DNA of 64,000 nucleotides, taken from NCBI RefSeq assembly GCF_018691265.1, contig NW_024881330.1, positions 19,798,886 through 19,862,885 of the forward strand. The letters are read 5' to 3'. The DNA is from Tyto alba (lineage: Eukaryota > Chordata > Aves > Strigiformes > Tytonidae). The notes beneath the pieces were generated by a model. That model was given only the letters and a program-made list of their open reading frames with translations. It searched no databases and was not told where the DNA came from. Each line of letters opens with the position of its first letter. Within the stretch, counting starts at the first letter, position 1. The position numbers and the translations under genes were made by a program. This document shows, piece after piece, positions 11,549-24,990 of this stretch.

Positions 11549-14500
11549 CCATGTCATCCCATTGTCTCCAATCCTACTAAAACACAAAATAGCAACCTTA
11601 CCTCAATAAAAATGACTTATTGTAGTGCTTCAGAAGGTCCTGTCCTATACCACCACCTCTAACCTTTCTGTTCTTGAACATTTAATTCTGACTGAAGCTC
11701 GTGAGCTCTCTCTCCTCCCTACTGTGAACATCAGTTCTGGACCCTCACAGTTTCCATGCCACTCCAGTGCTCTTCAGAAAAAAACATTTCTCTGCTGCTC
11801 TTGTACTTTCTTTGAATTTGTCTTCATTTATCTGTGTTTTAATTACCACAAATGAAACAGGAAACAGTTCAGGCTGAGTGGCATTGATGTCAAATTAATA
11901 ACTATCTCTCAAACATATATTTCTCCATAAAAATTTTTGTGGGTAATTTTATTTAACAATGAGATTTTAACATTTCACTTGACATTGTATCTTGCAAAAT
12001 TGTTTAAAGCTGTAATTATTCTTCTATAAAAATGTTAATTAAATGGCAAGTGAAAAAAAAAAAAAAAAGAAAAAGCAGAAAATGCTCACCCTTTTTTGTC
12101 TACATTCTGTCCTCGTTTCTATTTGAGTCAGTCAGTAATCACTTTCTACCTTTCCACTATTAATAAACATTTACTTTAAAAAGATGTTACTGTGCATTAA
12201 GGAGGAAGAAGATAAAAATGCTCAGATGCTGCACTGACGGGTATTACACTAAAGACAAAATCCCAACTGAAAGCTGACAGAGACATTAAACACATAACAT
12301 AATTGCTTTCCTGATGCAGAAATCTTATGTATTCCATAGACATTGCTCCCTCTAATGGGAAGTTAGTGTTAAAGTTGCAGGTAGAGCCTGACTAATATGA
12401 TCCATAAACATTTGTGGGTATGGTTCACACCACTTTCTGGAGAATTTCTGGTAACGCTTCGAAAAGAAGTTACCAGAAGTTGCACAGGGAAAGAGAAGGT
12501 GAATGCCATAGCAGGTGAAAAGAGCTTAGGTCAGGATTGACTGGACAATGGTTAACAGAAGTGAAATTATGCAAGTTGCATGAACAGGAGAGACAACTAC
12601 AAACAGCACCCACAGATGGGAGCCTTGTGAAGAGGACACAGAAGATGCGAATGTCCACAAAAGTGGTTGCAGAGGGGTAAAGCTAAATTTTGGGGAGAAC
12701 CAGGAAATAGGTGAAAGAGAGAAAGAAGTGTAACATGCTCAGGCCCAGTATTTTGTAGTTTCAGTGTACAATATCACAATGATGCACCTACTTCTCTTTA
12801 TTTTCTCTTTCAAGTTGCAGATCAGTTGGAAGCCTGATGTATTCAAGTGAAGTCCTTTGTTTTTCTTGGACTTCAGGAAAAATATTAACTGAGGGGACTT
12901 GGTTACGCTTGTTCCTCTAACTCTGTTTTTGCTGGGAAAGCTCATAATACATCATTGGATCTCACCTCTGATTCATCCTTTCCAACCTGACCTCAGAGGA
13001 ACCAGGGACTGAGACCCAACTCGGGAGCTATAACTCTGTCCTGAAACTAACAACAATTACCACAATTACCGTCTGCTTCCCGCAAAACTGGAAAAACAGA
13101 ACCTCAGCTTTCTTCCATATTGCCTTGGCCGCCTTCCCTCCAGCGTGGTAAGTCTTCTCCACGTTTTGTTGCGGGAACTGAACAGGCAAGGCTCACAGTC
13201 GGGAACACATTGGCTTCCACGCTGATATTCCATCACTTAAGAAAAGGGTTAAGAAATAAAATTAGTATTGTAATTCACATAGAAAATGTGTTCCAAAGTC
13301 CTCTGAAGACTGTGGAATGAATCCCACCAACGTCACCAAGTACTGGCTTAGGGCCTTAGTAAATACAGTACTTATAAAGGAATCATTGTACATAGTGGGT
13401 GCAAAAAAAGATGTCTCAATAATTCAGAAACCACAACTGAGGAAGAAGTAGAGGCAAAGACTGAAGTAATTATTGCTAGAGGTAAGGGATTAAAATACAT
13501 AGATCTTAGACCAAAGTGAGATATGGAAGGGAGGTTGAAAGACATGAAAGCTAGACTGAAGTTGGTCCACTATCACCTACTGCTAGAAGGCAGCAAGCAT
13601 GATATCATACTGTGATGTGCCTTCTATTCCTTGAAACACTGTTTTCCTCTGCAAATTTCTTTATCCTTACCTCATGATTACTACTTCATTTCCTGACTGC
13701 AGCTGTACTATACATGCTGTTAAATTAACACCTTAATTCACATAATCTGCATAAGAAGAGTTGGCCCACTCTTTTCAGTGCTTCACAGGTATAGGCACAT
13801 CTAAGCACACTGACACCACAGCCCTTCTCTTGTGAAGAGAAACAGCCTATGGAGAGATGAGATGCAAGTACTGTGAGTGCTAAGATGTAACAGCCGCCAG
13901 ATCTGAGAGCTCCTAGACCCAATTTAATAACGATTTCTCTGTACTTTGTGAATGTATCTGAGTACACTGTAGCTTCCCATGAAGAGCTAGAGGGTACTGC
14001 TCCTATCACCTTATGCGAAGTCCAGTCAAGTGGGCTGGAACACATGTTCAGGATTTGGCCTAGTCCAGGACAGCATTTGAATGTGTTTGCTGCTTAAATT
14101 AACCTGCATAAAGTGAGTTCGCATGACAGCTTGTCAAGCTAGCCTACTTATGAGATCTATGGTTTTGTTATGGCTTTGTGTCCTTCCAGTAAGATCCGCC
14201 ACATGGCATTCAGGTATCAATGGGCATAAATGTCACAGCTTTAGGGTCCAAGTTCATAGCTGCTGGTAATGTTCATTGGTCACAGAAGAAACACTTTCTC
14301 TTTGCCTGCTTCTCTGCACTTATATGCTAAATATAAGATAGGCAGTGAAGCATTCATTCGTTTGCTAGAGAAGGCGGCTCTTTATGCAGTAAGTCAATAG
14401 GAACAGCTCTACGTCTGCAGGCATGCAGATGTGTTGGATTTCACCTGAGGTACGAGAGCAGCTAACAAGTGGTCTCTGTATGGCTTCTTGCATTTCTCTT

Positions 14501-16789
14501 TTGTGTTGCCAAGTTCTTGGAAGAGAGGGTACCCCAGCGCTTGTGGTTACATTTTCAGCATTGCAGAAGATCCACCCTGCCGAACAGGAGGGGCAATACG
14601 AGATCTGACAGCACTGCGCCAGCATTGCTCCATGCAAAGTTTGCTGCCTGGGGTACTGCACTTGCCTTATTTTTTAAGAGATGCAGTTTCCATCACCTTC
14701 CTTTCATAAGGAAAATATCAGCAGACTGCAAAGTACTGGGAGTTTCCAGCAGGGAGCAGCATTTGTTCATTTGTGAAAGAGAAGATGCTGCAGCCTGAAA
14801 GGCTCAAACACCCAAAGCTGAAATACAGACTCAGAAATCCCTTGCTTAAGAAAAAGATGTTTGCAGATGGGTGGACAGCCAGCAGTGTGAGGGGTGGAGG
14901 AGGGAGGGCAGGTTAAACAATTGGCACTAGGCCTCTTGCAGCCTGTTCCTTGGTGAAATGCCTCTGCCGAGCATAGCTTGGTATTAGGACTGGAGAGGTT
15001 GGATGCTCAGAGGCAGTGCCAGCAGATGAGCTGGATCAAAACATTCTCATTTAGGGAAAAAATTTCATCAGAAAGTTCACAGTGTTCTCCCTGGTTCACA
15101 ATTATTACTTCAGGTACTGGAAATCCAGATTAAGCTCTCACTAATAATGTATGCATAATATTATCACAATTTTAATTATACAGTATATTTTGCTCTTAGA
15201 AGATTAAGAGGGTTCTTAATTCATCTAGGCTACCGTGTGTTCTGAAAGCTTTCAATTTTAAAAATATCCTTCTAAGGATGTTTTTTACCATGAAATTTTA
15301 ACAATTTCAAATCCAGTCTCAGAATATCACAACTTTGAAGTCAGCCTTCCACAGGGACAGAGGGTAAGGCAGTCAACAAGTACAAAGGAGAATATTTTAG
15401 TGCTTGGAAACTGTAGTAAAAAAAAACCGTCTTCGCTACATAAGTGAATTTCTACTAAAACCAATTTTATAAAAAACATATACCTCATATACCTCATTGA
15501 CAGCACTTGTGGTACTGTCACAATGCTTCTGACCTATCCTTGTGGCAGTCAACCCACTCCAGCTCTGCACAGGAGCCCCCTGAGAAGTGGCCGCGTCCCA
15601 GAGGTGGAGTCTCAGAGTGGGTGAATCAGTCCATGCAGAGTAAGGTAACTACTACAGTCTATGTAGACATACCCTCAGGCTAGATTACAACAGGAGTGAA
15701 GCTAAAACAGTATGTGCTTGTGTGATCCTCTACAGGATCCAGGGACTCTCGCTGTGTGCAGCACAGGTAAAGCCTGTGCCACTGACACCTCAGGCTTTCA
15801 ATCTCCAAGTTAAGATGAAAGCAAGTTCCATCTTACCTCTATCTAAAATGTTATATAATATTCTAGCACCTTGGCCTTCCCTGCAGTCAGAAATGTGCAT
15901 AGTCACAAATTAGATTAAAGTGACTTTTACAGACACACTTTACTTTAATCATCTTTTTTTCTCTTCACGTTGGGGCTAAAGGTTTGTTTTAGTAAGATTG
16001 TTATCATCATTCAGTTGTCTTAAATATGTATTCCCACATCTTCATTTGCTTAGATTTATTTTTTAAGTATAAACTTACTTTGTGTAAACTTAACTTTGCA
16101 TGTCCTGGATTCATAAGGCTTGGTTCTGAGATAATAGCAACATTCCTGTAATATTTTTTTACTCCTCAAATTACTATATTCTTTTAGCAGTAACTACAGA
16201 TTAATGTAGCTTTGTTTCCTGGCATCTCTTACGTGTTTTTAAATAATTAAAACTGCATATATGTTCTTTGTGTGAGAAGTCCAAATCCAGTACCAACAGT
16301 GTTTTTTCACTGTTTGAAAACTAGTACACTTAGCATTAAATTCCTTTTAAAATTTCAACTTTGAGAAGTAGATTTGTCAGTACAGAAGAGTCTCCACAAA
16401 GCATCATCCAACATGACTCAGATGTCAGCAACTGTGCAACACTGATGTTATGCAGCAACCAATGTACCTTGGTAAATCTTTCTCTTAATTTTCTATGTGG
16501 AAACGAAGTATGCACACCTGAGTTAACTAAGAAGCTTATGAACAATAAAGGTAACATATGACTTGAAAGTGGGTAGGAGCAAGGGACACATCCATCACAA
16601 ATGGGGGAATAACTATTCTGAGTGGATGAAGAGTCTAGCCCATTGCCTTCATTCCATCACTCAGATTTTGCAGATTTCTGGGGAAGAGCATAGGAGCAGC
16701 AGAAGTAGTGTTACCTACCCACATACTCTCATAGCCTCCAGCATCATATAGCTTGGGAACTTTCTGAGGAAGAGACACTGTCTTCATAG
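11549..16789. other. non-coding stretch, no gene recognised
   Basis: The 5.2 kb between the two LTR copies holds no gag, pol or env-like frame, which argues against a degraded provirus. There is a poly-A tract at 12053-12068. Small open frames, such as 109 codons at 14469, overlap others on both strands and lack recognisable domains. Confidence 0.6.
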
Positions 16790-16933
16790 CTTCAGCATTT
16801 TTTTTCATCAATAATGGATCCAGCTTCCCCTTAAACTCATGAGAACTGTGGTTTTAGTCTCACGTGGCAAGGAGCCCCACAACTCCCTTGCACCCTGAGC
16901 AATGAGCTGCCTCCCTTCATCTGTCTGAACACA
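16790..16933 (-). mobile_element. ancient CR1 fragment, left part, split by LTR copy 2
   Basis: The plus strand reads 'atccagcttccccttaaact', then 'gagccccacaactccc' and 'cttcatctgtctgaac'. This is the complement of an old CR1 3' region. The sequence stops exactly at the TSD of the LTR at 16934 and appears to continue at 17984. Confidence 0.55.
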
Positions 16934-17060
16934 TGTCCTGGGTTGAGTGAGTGGTGGGTTTTTTGGTGTCAGGGGAGGGGCTATAGGGGCAACCCCCTGT
17001 GAGAAACTTCTCGAAGCTCCCCCAGCTCCAAGTCAGCTCCACCTCAGCTCAAAAACTGAG

Positions 17061-17065
17061 CCAAT
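17061..17065 (+). promoter_or_regulatory. CCAAT box in LTR copy 2
   Basis: GAGCCAATCAGC precedes 'aataacgtatttaag', the TATA-like stretch. The spacing matches copy 1. Confidence 0.5.
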
Positions 17066-17788
17066 CAGCTGCGCCTCTGCAATAACGTATTTAAGAAGGG
17101 ACATGGTGATTAGCAGTGGGACTTGTGAGGAGTTGGTGGCAGCTGCGTGAACACCAAGGTCAGTGGAGGAACGGAGGAAGAAAGGAGGGAGGAGGTGTGC
17201 CAGAGCAGAGACCCCCCTGTATCCTGTGGTAAGACTGCAGGGCGGCCCCCCCCGCCACCCATGAAGATCTACGGTGGAGCAGACATTGATTTATGGCCTG
17301 TGTTTTTCACCTGGATGATCAAGGTTCTGTGCCCAAAGAAGGCCAGGGTCTTGTGGGAAAAAGTAGCCCCACTGCTGTAATTCAGCACTGGGAGGATTGC
17401 AGCATGCGGGAGTGTCCCATGCTGGAGCAGCTGTGGGAGGGAATCCAGTTGGAGAAAGTTAGTGACCCATGCTGGAGCAGTGTGGGGAACACTGTGGCCC
17501 GTGGGAGGGACTCACATTGGAGAAAGTTTGTGGAGGACTGTCTCCTGTGAGAGGGGGACCACGATGGAACAGGAGGAACAAGTTCCAGAAGCTCCCCACA
17601 CCAAGGGTGGAAGAAAAGGCAGCACTGAATGCACCCCCCATTCCCTGCTCCTGCACTGCTGGGGGAGGAGGTAGAGATATCGGGAGCAGAGCTGAGCCCA
17701 GGAGGAAGGGAGGGGTAGGGGGAAGGTGTTCTCAAGAAGGGGCAATGTTTCTCACTGTCCTCCTCTGTTATGTGTTGTTAGTGTCTGT

Positions 17789-17794
17789 AATAAA
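17789..17794 (+). terminator. AATAAA polyadenylation signal in LTR copy 2
   Basis: Same context and position as in copy 1, about 185 bp before the LTR end. Confidence 0.7.
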
Positions 17795-17983
17795 TGTATG
17801 TTCTTCTTTTTCTTCCCCTAACGAGTCTGCCTTTTGCTTGTGACCATAAAGGGGGATTTTTCCCCATCCCAGTCCTATCTTGAACCCCAAGCCTGGCTCT
17901 CTGTCCCTTCTTATTGCCGGAAGAGAAGGGAGAGTGGCTGCATGGTGGTTGCCTGCTGACCAGGCTCAAACCATGACAACACA

Positions 17984-18035
17984 TCACATGCTAGCTTCGT
18001 TTGATACCTCCAGTTATTGCACCAGGAAAAGAGAC
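17984..18035 (-). mobile_element. ancient CR1 fragment, right part after LTR copy 2
   Basis: The string 'tgctagcttcgtttgatacc' followed by 'tccagttattgcaccagg' resembles the old CR1 block that normally follows the segment at 16790-16933. It resumes directly after the LTR's TSD, so the two parts look like one element split by the insertion. Its far end is unclear. Confidence 0.5.
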
Positions 18036-21000
18036 AAAAGGTATCTGCCACTTGACAGCTCTCCAACACCCGCTTCACTGGTCCCCTTGCTTTGCTGAAG
18101 ATGCTTAGCTGTTCCTTCATGAGACTCACTCCCTGCAGAGACCAGCCACTAAGAAAAGGATGGCCAAGGACACTGACCTCACTTAGGGCTACCAAAGCCA
18201 TCAGGGCTATGACCATGACCAGCCCCTAAGGATCTGCCCCCTGTGCAAAGCAGAGTCAAGCCAACAACTCTCGAGGAACCCTTCAAGCCCCGCTGTCCAA
18301 GCTGCACGAAACCCCATGTTTCTTTGTCTGCAGCATATGTTGCAGTGTGGTGTGGTAATAACTGAACTCAATTTAAATGAACCACAGCTTAGCCACAGCA
18401 GCACAGAGCTCAGCAGAGGGTAATTTACTCTGCCTCTTAGCAGGGATCCTTAAAGAGTCATGACAGGTCCAAGTAATCTGTCAAAGACCAGACTGAGGAG
18501 CCAGCAGTCTCTGGATGCTAATCCCTTACAAACAATAGGCTCATTATAAGCAAATTAACAGGAGAAGTGGTGATTGGCCACTACATCTACTGAGACAACC
18601 ACTCCATTTAAAAGGAACTTTAACTACCCTGAAATCTATAAGTTAAAAAAATTAAGTGACCACAGTCTGCGTCTTTGTTTAAAAACAACCTGATTTCCTC
18701 AGACAGTCTGTGCAAAGATTCTGTGAATGCTGCCGACACGGCAAGCTGGATATAGTGCTCAGTGACAGACATCCATGGGGAAAATAACAAATTGATGCAC
18801 ACACCGAATTCCTTAAACAACCCTGGTTTTAATTAATTTTAATTCCCAACTCCATTACAGATTTACTTGTTAAATACCAGAAAATCCATCTGAATCCAGG
18901 GAGTGATTTGTGAGTTTGTGGAACAGATATATGGGTAATTTTTATACATTACTGCTTTTTACAGAGGAGTCAAAGCTGAACCTGAGGAGCAGGGCAGCAG
19001 CTAGACACTGCCTGACAAACTGGAGCAGGTTCCCACCTTGGTTCAAGGTTAAGCAACAGTTCTGTAGTCAACTGCTTACTGCTTTCTTCAGCTGATATTT
19101 GATTGTGGGAAGGTTATGAGTTTTCTGATGCCAGTATGCAAAGCTGATCTTAATTAAAATATTTCATTGAAAATGTTTCATAAGATAGGAATACAAGACT
19201 GACGCCAGTCTGTCACAATTCACTAGACTGCCTGAAATCTGGAATTGGCCTGGCAGGTCAGGAGCTGCTGTTGCTGTACTGGGGCCAAATGGAGTCCCGG
19301 ACAGAAGGCTTGGCTTCAAGATGGGTGGTTTGTTCTGTTTTTTGTTTTTTAAAAGCACACCATGTCAAATGTGTTTATGGTGCTTTTAGATAGATAAGAA
19401 GCCTTTAGAGTCTTTACAACACTGTTTTGCTTATGGTACCAACATGTAGGCTATGTAAATATTAACTTCCATAGACGTGGTAGTAGACGCAGCATTTTTA
19501 AAAAATAGGCTTATAGGGATGGATCTAATTTCTCAAATATACACAACTATCTGAAAATCTCATCCAGAGTTCAACAGAAGTTGACTTTCCAACTCACCTC
19601 TCCCTTTTATAGCTGAAAATCCCATCCTCACTTTCAGCTTCAGTTTGAAGAGACAATCTGACACACTTGATCCCACCAAAGCACAGCTAATTTCCTACGC
19701 CAGTCAATGGATAAAGCGAAAGAGCTGAAGCTCGTGTGATAATGTGGCTGTTGCAGTTATAGTGTGATTCAGAAGTGATAGGGTGTAGTTATCCAGCTGC
19801 TCATTTTAGTTCTCTGTGCTGTCAGATGTTTTCATAATTGGTATCTTTTTATTATATGTCATCAATTTAAACAAAAAAAAAAAAATCACAACCCTCTTGC
19901 CTGTTAAAAAATCTACATATTTGGCAGGCTCAAGGCATCTGCAGCAGATGTATGCATTGGTAAATATGGGGTTCACCTGTGTTCCTGTTCTGTTCCCATT
20001 TTTGAGGGTTTTCTTCATAAGAAAGTATTCAGCACACAGGACCTCAAGCACCAGTACTGTTACATCAGTGATGATCATACCATACAGCACACAGAACACT
20101 TTGCAGTCTTTTCCTAATTAAGACTAATACTAAACAGCTATTTCAGCTGTACAATTAGGATAGGGGAATGTGACTCAGCCTACATAAAAAAATACTTAGC
20201 ACTTACATTGTGCTCTCCTTCCAAGGATTTTAGTGTGCTTTCCAAAAGAACTCATTTAGCCTCGCAATATCCCTGGGTGCTTATTGAAGGAACAATTTCC
20301 CCACACTTCCTGATGGAAACATTGGCAAAGAGGTCATAAGCCCAATTTTCACATGTTTTCAGTTCAGAAATATGCATGCACAATGCAGGCATATCTCTGA
20401 AAACAATTCTTAATTTCACTAACTACACGTACAGATGACCAGCCAGACATATGAAATGGTCACTTTAATCCACATCTAGCTGTTGTTTGGCCAAAACAAA
20501 CATAAAAATTATGTGTGTATATTTGTAACCCCTAAACTCCTGAACTTCAGGCTTTAAGGTCATGAAGGAAATCAGTAGGTTTATTTGGTGCAGCCTTGCA
20601 AACAGCTTCAGTGACCCTGCCTGTTTTACCATCAAAATAAGCTTTTTTCACCAAAGCCATACGTGTTCTGGAATCTACTGAAGCAAACCTTTAACAGAGA
20701 TCTTTGATGATGCTGTTACCAATGAGTGCAGCAAGGATCTTTGTGATGAGCAGGAAGCACACACATTGAGAAGTCCCACACCCTGGTGTACCCACACCAA
20801 ATTCACAGGAAAGTATGAGCTGGAAAGACATAATACCTTTTTATTTTGCAAAGTTTTGCAGATGAAAATATTTTCCTATAATGCAAAGAGTTGTCCTTTT
20901 TTCTTTTTGCACGGCTCATTTTTTATTATATTATGAGTAATTTCCCATTTAAAATTCTTTTTCTTCCCTCCACAGGTCACCATCCCCAAAAGTATCATAT

Positions 21001-23429
21001 TCATCCTTCTTCTGACTGGATTTTTGAATGATTGTTTTGGAGTCTGGCTTTATCTCCCTCGAGTCTCATATCTAGGGATCAGCAAACTGGCTCATATAAC
21101 TTACAAACTGACCTGAACCATAATTCAGAACCAAGGCAATGTTTTGAGGTTAAAAAAATAAATAAAAAATCAGTGTACTTTTCACATTCATACACCTCTC
21201 TACATCCACCTCCTAGAATCAGCTGGAATGCCAAATGATGCTGGGTTACCTGCTGCCTTAGGAGTTTGGATACAGTTTTGAAAGCCCCATGGGTATACAA
21301 AGCAACTGATCTCTTTAATTCTTGTTTCTATACCAAATTGCCAATTGTTAGTGACTGTTGTTTAGGTTTTGTTTTGTTTTTTTCCCACCCTCTTTTTCTT
21401 TGATTCAGTTGTGCAATAATGTCTAATTCCTTTTGTGTTTGGAACCAGGGCATGGGGGAGGGGAGCAGTTGGAAGAGAATGTTCGGAAAGGAGTAGGAAA
21501 CCCAAAGAAATGAATGAAAAAAGAACTCTGTATTTGTTCTTGACTTCTAAATCTACCCCACAAAAAAAACACAATCCCCTCCAATATTCTTGCAGCATTC
21601 ACTGTGTCTTTTATCTCAGATGAGAAATTTTGTGTGGTTTTCTGCTGTGTCTCCCTGTTGCAAACATGTAAAGGTATGCAGTCCATTGCATTTTTTATTG
21701 AGACCGCACCTATAAATATACCAAATCTAAAGGCTTTCTATATATGCTTTCTATCTTCATCCTTACATTAGGTGGATCTAAGCTGATGCAGCTCCACACC
21801 TCTCAGAAGACACAGATGCCTCACAGGATCAATGGCTGTGTTTTGCCAGGGTGCCATTTGTTTTGCCTGATTTACCTGACATCCAACCTATGTTGCTCAT
21901 AGAGTAAGACAGTGTAAACATGCAGGCTCCTTCTCTAATGGTGAAGAGAGGTAGTGGAGAATCAACAGAGTAGTTTTGTGGGGCTTATTTCTTCAGAAAA
22001 TATGAGGTGGCCTTTCATTTTTGTTAGTTATATTTCAGTTAGCAATGACACTGCTAAAATTCTCTTGTTACACTATGTACAAGTCCTTTTCATGATACAG
22101 AGTGTTTCTTAAACAAAGGACATTTGCAGACACAGTTTCATCAAAACAAAAATAAATACTCAATTTTGTAAGTTCCTGGCATAGAACTTATTTCTGCTTT
22201 CACTGAAAGGCACAGGAGTTTTGCCATTGATTTTAAGGGAAGTAGTTTCAGGTCCTCAGCTACCACAGCAGTTTCAATGTCTTCTAGCATGTCATTTTTT
22301 TTAACAGAAGTGCATCTGTTTTCATGTCAGATTGTGTATACCAAGTTAACAGGGCTTATTTGGAATGCATAGATGGGTGGATGTGGTATTGTCGAAATAA
22401 CAGATGTTCCAGTAGTTGAAGCAGGCATCCAAAGTGATAAAATCAAAACTCACTTGTCAGCTGAAACCTGTTTCAAGCATGGAAGTCTGATAAAACATTA
22501 CCCTGCTGCCTGTCTTTCTCTGGCCTTGGCTTTAAAATCATAATAAAATCTGAATAAAATAAAACAACAAACCTGATTGATGTCCAGTGTCTACAAATTA
22601 TTCTTTAAGATATCCCTCCTGCTTTAACTATTCATCTAACTTCACACGCCTGCTGTTGTGTTCATCAGCTGTGTTCAGGTGTTTTCCTTTCTATATCATC
22701 TACCCCTAGAGCAACACTTTAAAATTTACAGACGTGTGTCAAAACTATTGGACATGGCCTTGCCAGAGGGTATATGTCTAATACGAAAAGACTGCTCACC
22801 TAAATGGAGGTACTCCTATTGGCAACTTTTTTCAAGGGTTGAAGGCCCAGGATCAGGACTTACTGAATATTCATTTGATTTAACAATTTTAGGATTTAAC
22901 TTCACCATTTGTAAGTGAAGCATCTTTTTATACATTAAAATGTGCTGTTGGGTTTTGACTTTGATATTTGAAGAAAAATACGGAAGTTCACAAATTTAAT
23001 AGAACAACTGTAAGATTGAAGTGTTTTTCAGGTTAACTCACCCACGGATATTTCTACATTTCATCAGTGTTAATTCAATTAGTCTGAAACTAATTCGAAT
23101 AGAGCATTAATGTCCACAATGGTGGAAGTTCTAGGATCTTCCTTTGAAAGCATTTTTATCCCCATGAAAACTGAATGCCAAAAGCTAACAAATTTTCCTG
23201 AAGCAGTTTACAGAGCCTGATCCAATTCCCTCTGAAGCTAACAGAGCCATTTCAATTACTCCTCCAGTAAGAACAATTTATTATGACAGTGTCTCACTTT
23301 TCATTGACCCCTGTTCAATTCATCTTCAGCAATAGTCCCCCACTCCCAATCTCTGTGTTAAACTACTATTGAACCAATATCCCTCTCTTCACCTATTCTT
23401 ATCTATATCATGATTTTTTTCTCCTTCAA
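18036..23429. other. non-coding stretch, no gene recognised
   Basis: Unique AT-rich sequence. A short piece near 22190-22250 (gttttgccattgatttt) looks like a relic of the common amniote 'matching AGTCAATGGG' repeat class, and another may lie at 23215-23270. None of the open frames (up to about 101 codons) shows a known domain. Confidence 0.5.
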
Positions 23430-23535
23430 ACCACTTCATATTGGCCTTTGCTGGGTCCCATTGATGGATTTCAGCTCAATTTGTCAAGATGTAATTCTGA
23501 AGTTGATTAGATTTTCAGTCCTCCTAGATCTCCTT
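23430..23535 (-). mobile_element. ancient CR1 fragment, reverse-transcriptase region
   Basis: The plus strand 'tcaatttgtcaagatgtaat' followed by 'tctgaagttgattag' and 'tcagtcctcc' matches the general form of an old CR1 segment well known from turtles and birds. It is short and highly diverged. Confidence 0.4.
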
Positions 23536-24537
23536 TACCCACAATTTGAAGTCTGCTATTGTCGGCAAGGCAAATATTGGGACTTTAAGTTGCTGGCAAA
23601 TGAAGTAGAAAAATGTATAGAGTCTGGGATTACTGGAACATTGGGAGCTTTTTTTTCTCTCATCTTTGCTTTATAGATGGCAGGAATAATGTAAGAAGAA
23701 ACTCAGAGCCACTTTATCATTCACACCTTTTTCATTTCTTTAGAAAAGCAGCTGCTACCACCAAAATTTTTTATTGCTGGTGAGTATCACTAAGAGAATT
23801 ACTGGAGGTGCAGGGTGTAGGGGAAGAATAGGTACACTATTTCTTGACTTACAAATGGTATAATTCTATTTGCAGTTAACTAAGGACTACCAAAGAAAAT
23901 ACCTTGGCATGATGATTTAGTAATCACTTAGACACACTGTTGAATTAGGTGTCACAAATGACAAGCAGCATTAACTCAGCTATAAATTGAAGGGAATTTT
24001 AATGGTTAGAAGCCTCTTATGACCAATATTAACAAAGAATTTTAGGTCCTCAAAGTCCTGGGCAAACAACTGATAGTCTTAGAGTTGCCCATAAATCTGT
24101 TTCAGTATAGTTTCATGGATATCACTATTAATGTAATGATCTGCTGTGAACAAACACTGTGCTCACATTGAGAACATTGTAGGTTTATGCTCATATTAAG
24201 GTGTTCCAGCTGAAGACGTTTATAGAGGCCACAGTGACAGGTCCAACAGTGCTGCTGGTCTCTGTGCAGTGGTGTAAGAACAGCTGTCAGGAGTCAAACA
24301 AAATATCTGGTGGCCAAACTCTGTCAACAGCCAGTAACAGAGGCCAAGAGAAGAGTCCAAGGGCAGGTCAAGCATGTAGTGATGATTCCCCAGCCTCCCC
24401 TTCCAGCCTACAGCAGTCTGCAGCTCAGCAACCTCCTTTCCAGAAGAGGGATCTATGTATTCAATAGCCCTTGAGGGATTTCTTTCCTTTTCTTTTCCCA
24501 CAAATTTGGCTACTCAAGTTAGAAGCTATGTAAACCT

Positions 24538-24990
24538 TTTGGCATCCACCACTGACCATACAACTGTGCGTTCCACAGCTTCACTAGCAAGGGATGAAAA
24601 ATCTCATCTTCCCTTTAATTGAAACTATCACTCAGGCATTTAATTTGATGTTCTCCATGTCTAATGTAGAGAGACTGTGAACAGCCATTTTCCTCTTACA
24701 TCATTCATTGTTTTATAGACATAGGTCCTATCTATGATCATTTATCTCTTTTCCAAGCTGAAGAGTCCTAGACCATTTGTTCCTGATGTTAAAAATCTTC
24801 CACACATTTGATCATCTTTGCTGCCATTCTCTGAATCTTTAGTTTTACTGTTACATCCTCTTGAGATGGGACATCTGAACCGCATGAATTCCTCTGTAGA
24901 TGTACCGTGCACTTACACTGTAGAAAAAATTAGGACTTTTCTTATTCTTATTTTCCTGACATTTCATTTGGTTTTGACAGCACTCAGGCC
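24538..24990 (-). mobile_element. ancient CR1 fragment
   Basis: Blocks in CR1 order on the complement: 'gcatccaccactgaccatac', 'gcgttccacagctt', 'ttttatagacataggtccta', 'ccaagctgaagagtcctag', 'tgctgccattctctgaatct' and 'cctcttgagatgggacatct'. This is an old, heavily substituted copy with small indels. The right boundary is approximate. Confidence 0.7.

Larger units (their letters stand above)
16934..17978 (+). mobile_element. solo LTR of an avian endogenous retrovirus, copy 2
   Basis: This 1045-bp element belongs to the same family as 10478-11548 and is closely similar over its full length. It begins TGTCCTGGGTTGAG and ends CTCAAACCATGACA. The flanks are acaca on both sides, a perfect 5-bp TSD. 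Relative to copy 1 it lacks about two dozen bases near 17431 and carries small indels that break the long open frame of copy 1. The CCAAT box, TATA-like element and AATAAA are all kept. It inserted into an older CR1, so it is younger than that element. There is no adjacent internal retroviral sequence. Confidence 0.93.

Noticed and set aside
10478..17978. Reading the two LTRs as the ends of one provirus
   Set aside because: Each LTR has its own distinct 5-bp TSD and the DNA between them shows no gag, pol or env-like frame.
23410..23676. 88-codon frame at 23.4 kb
   Set aside because: It runs antisense through what looks like an ancient CR1 fragment; no protein family signature.
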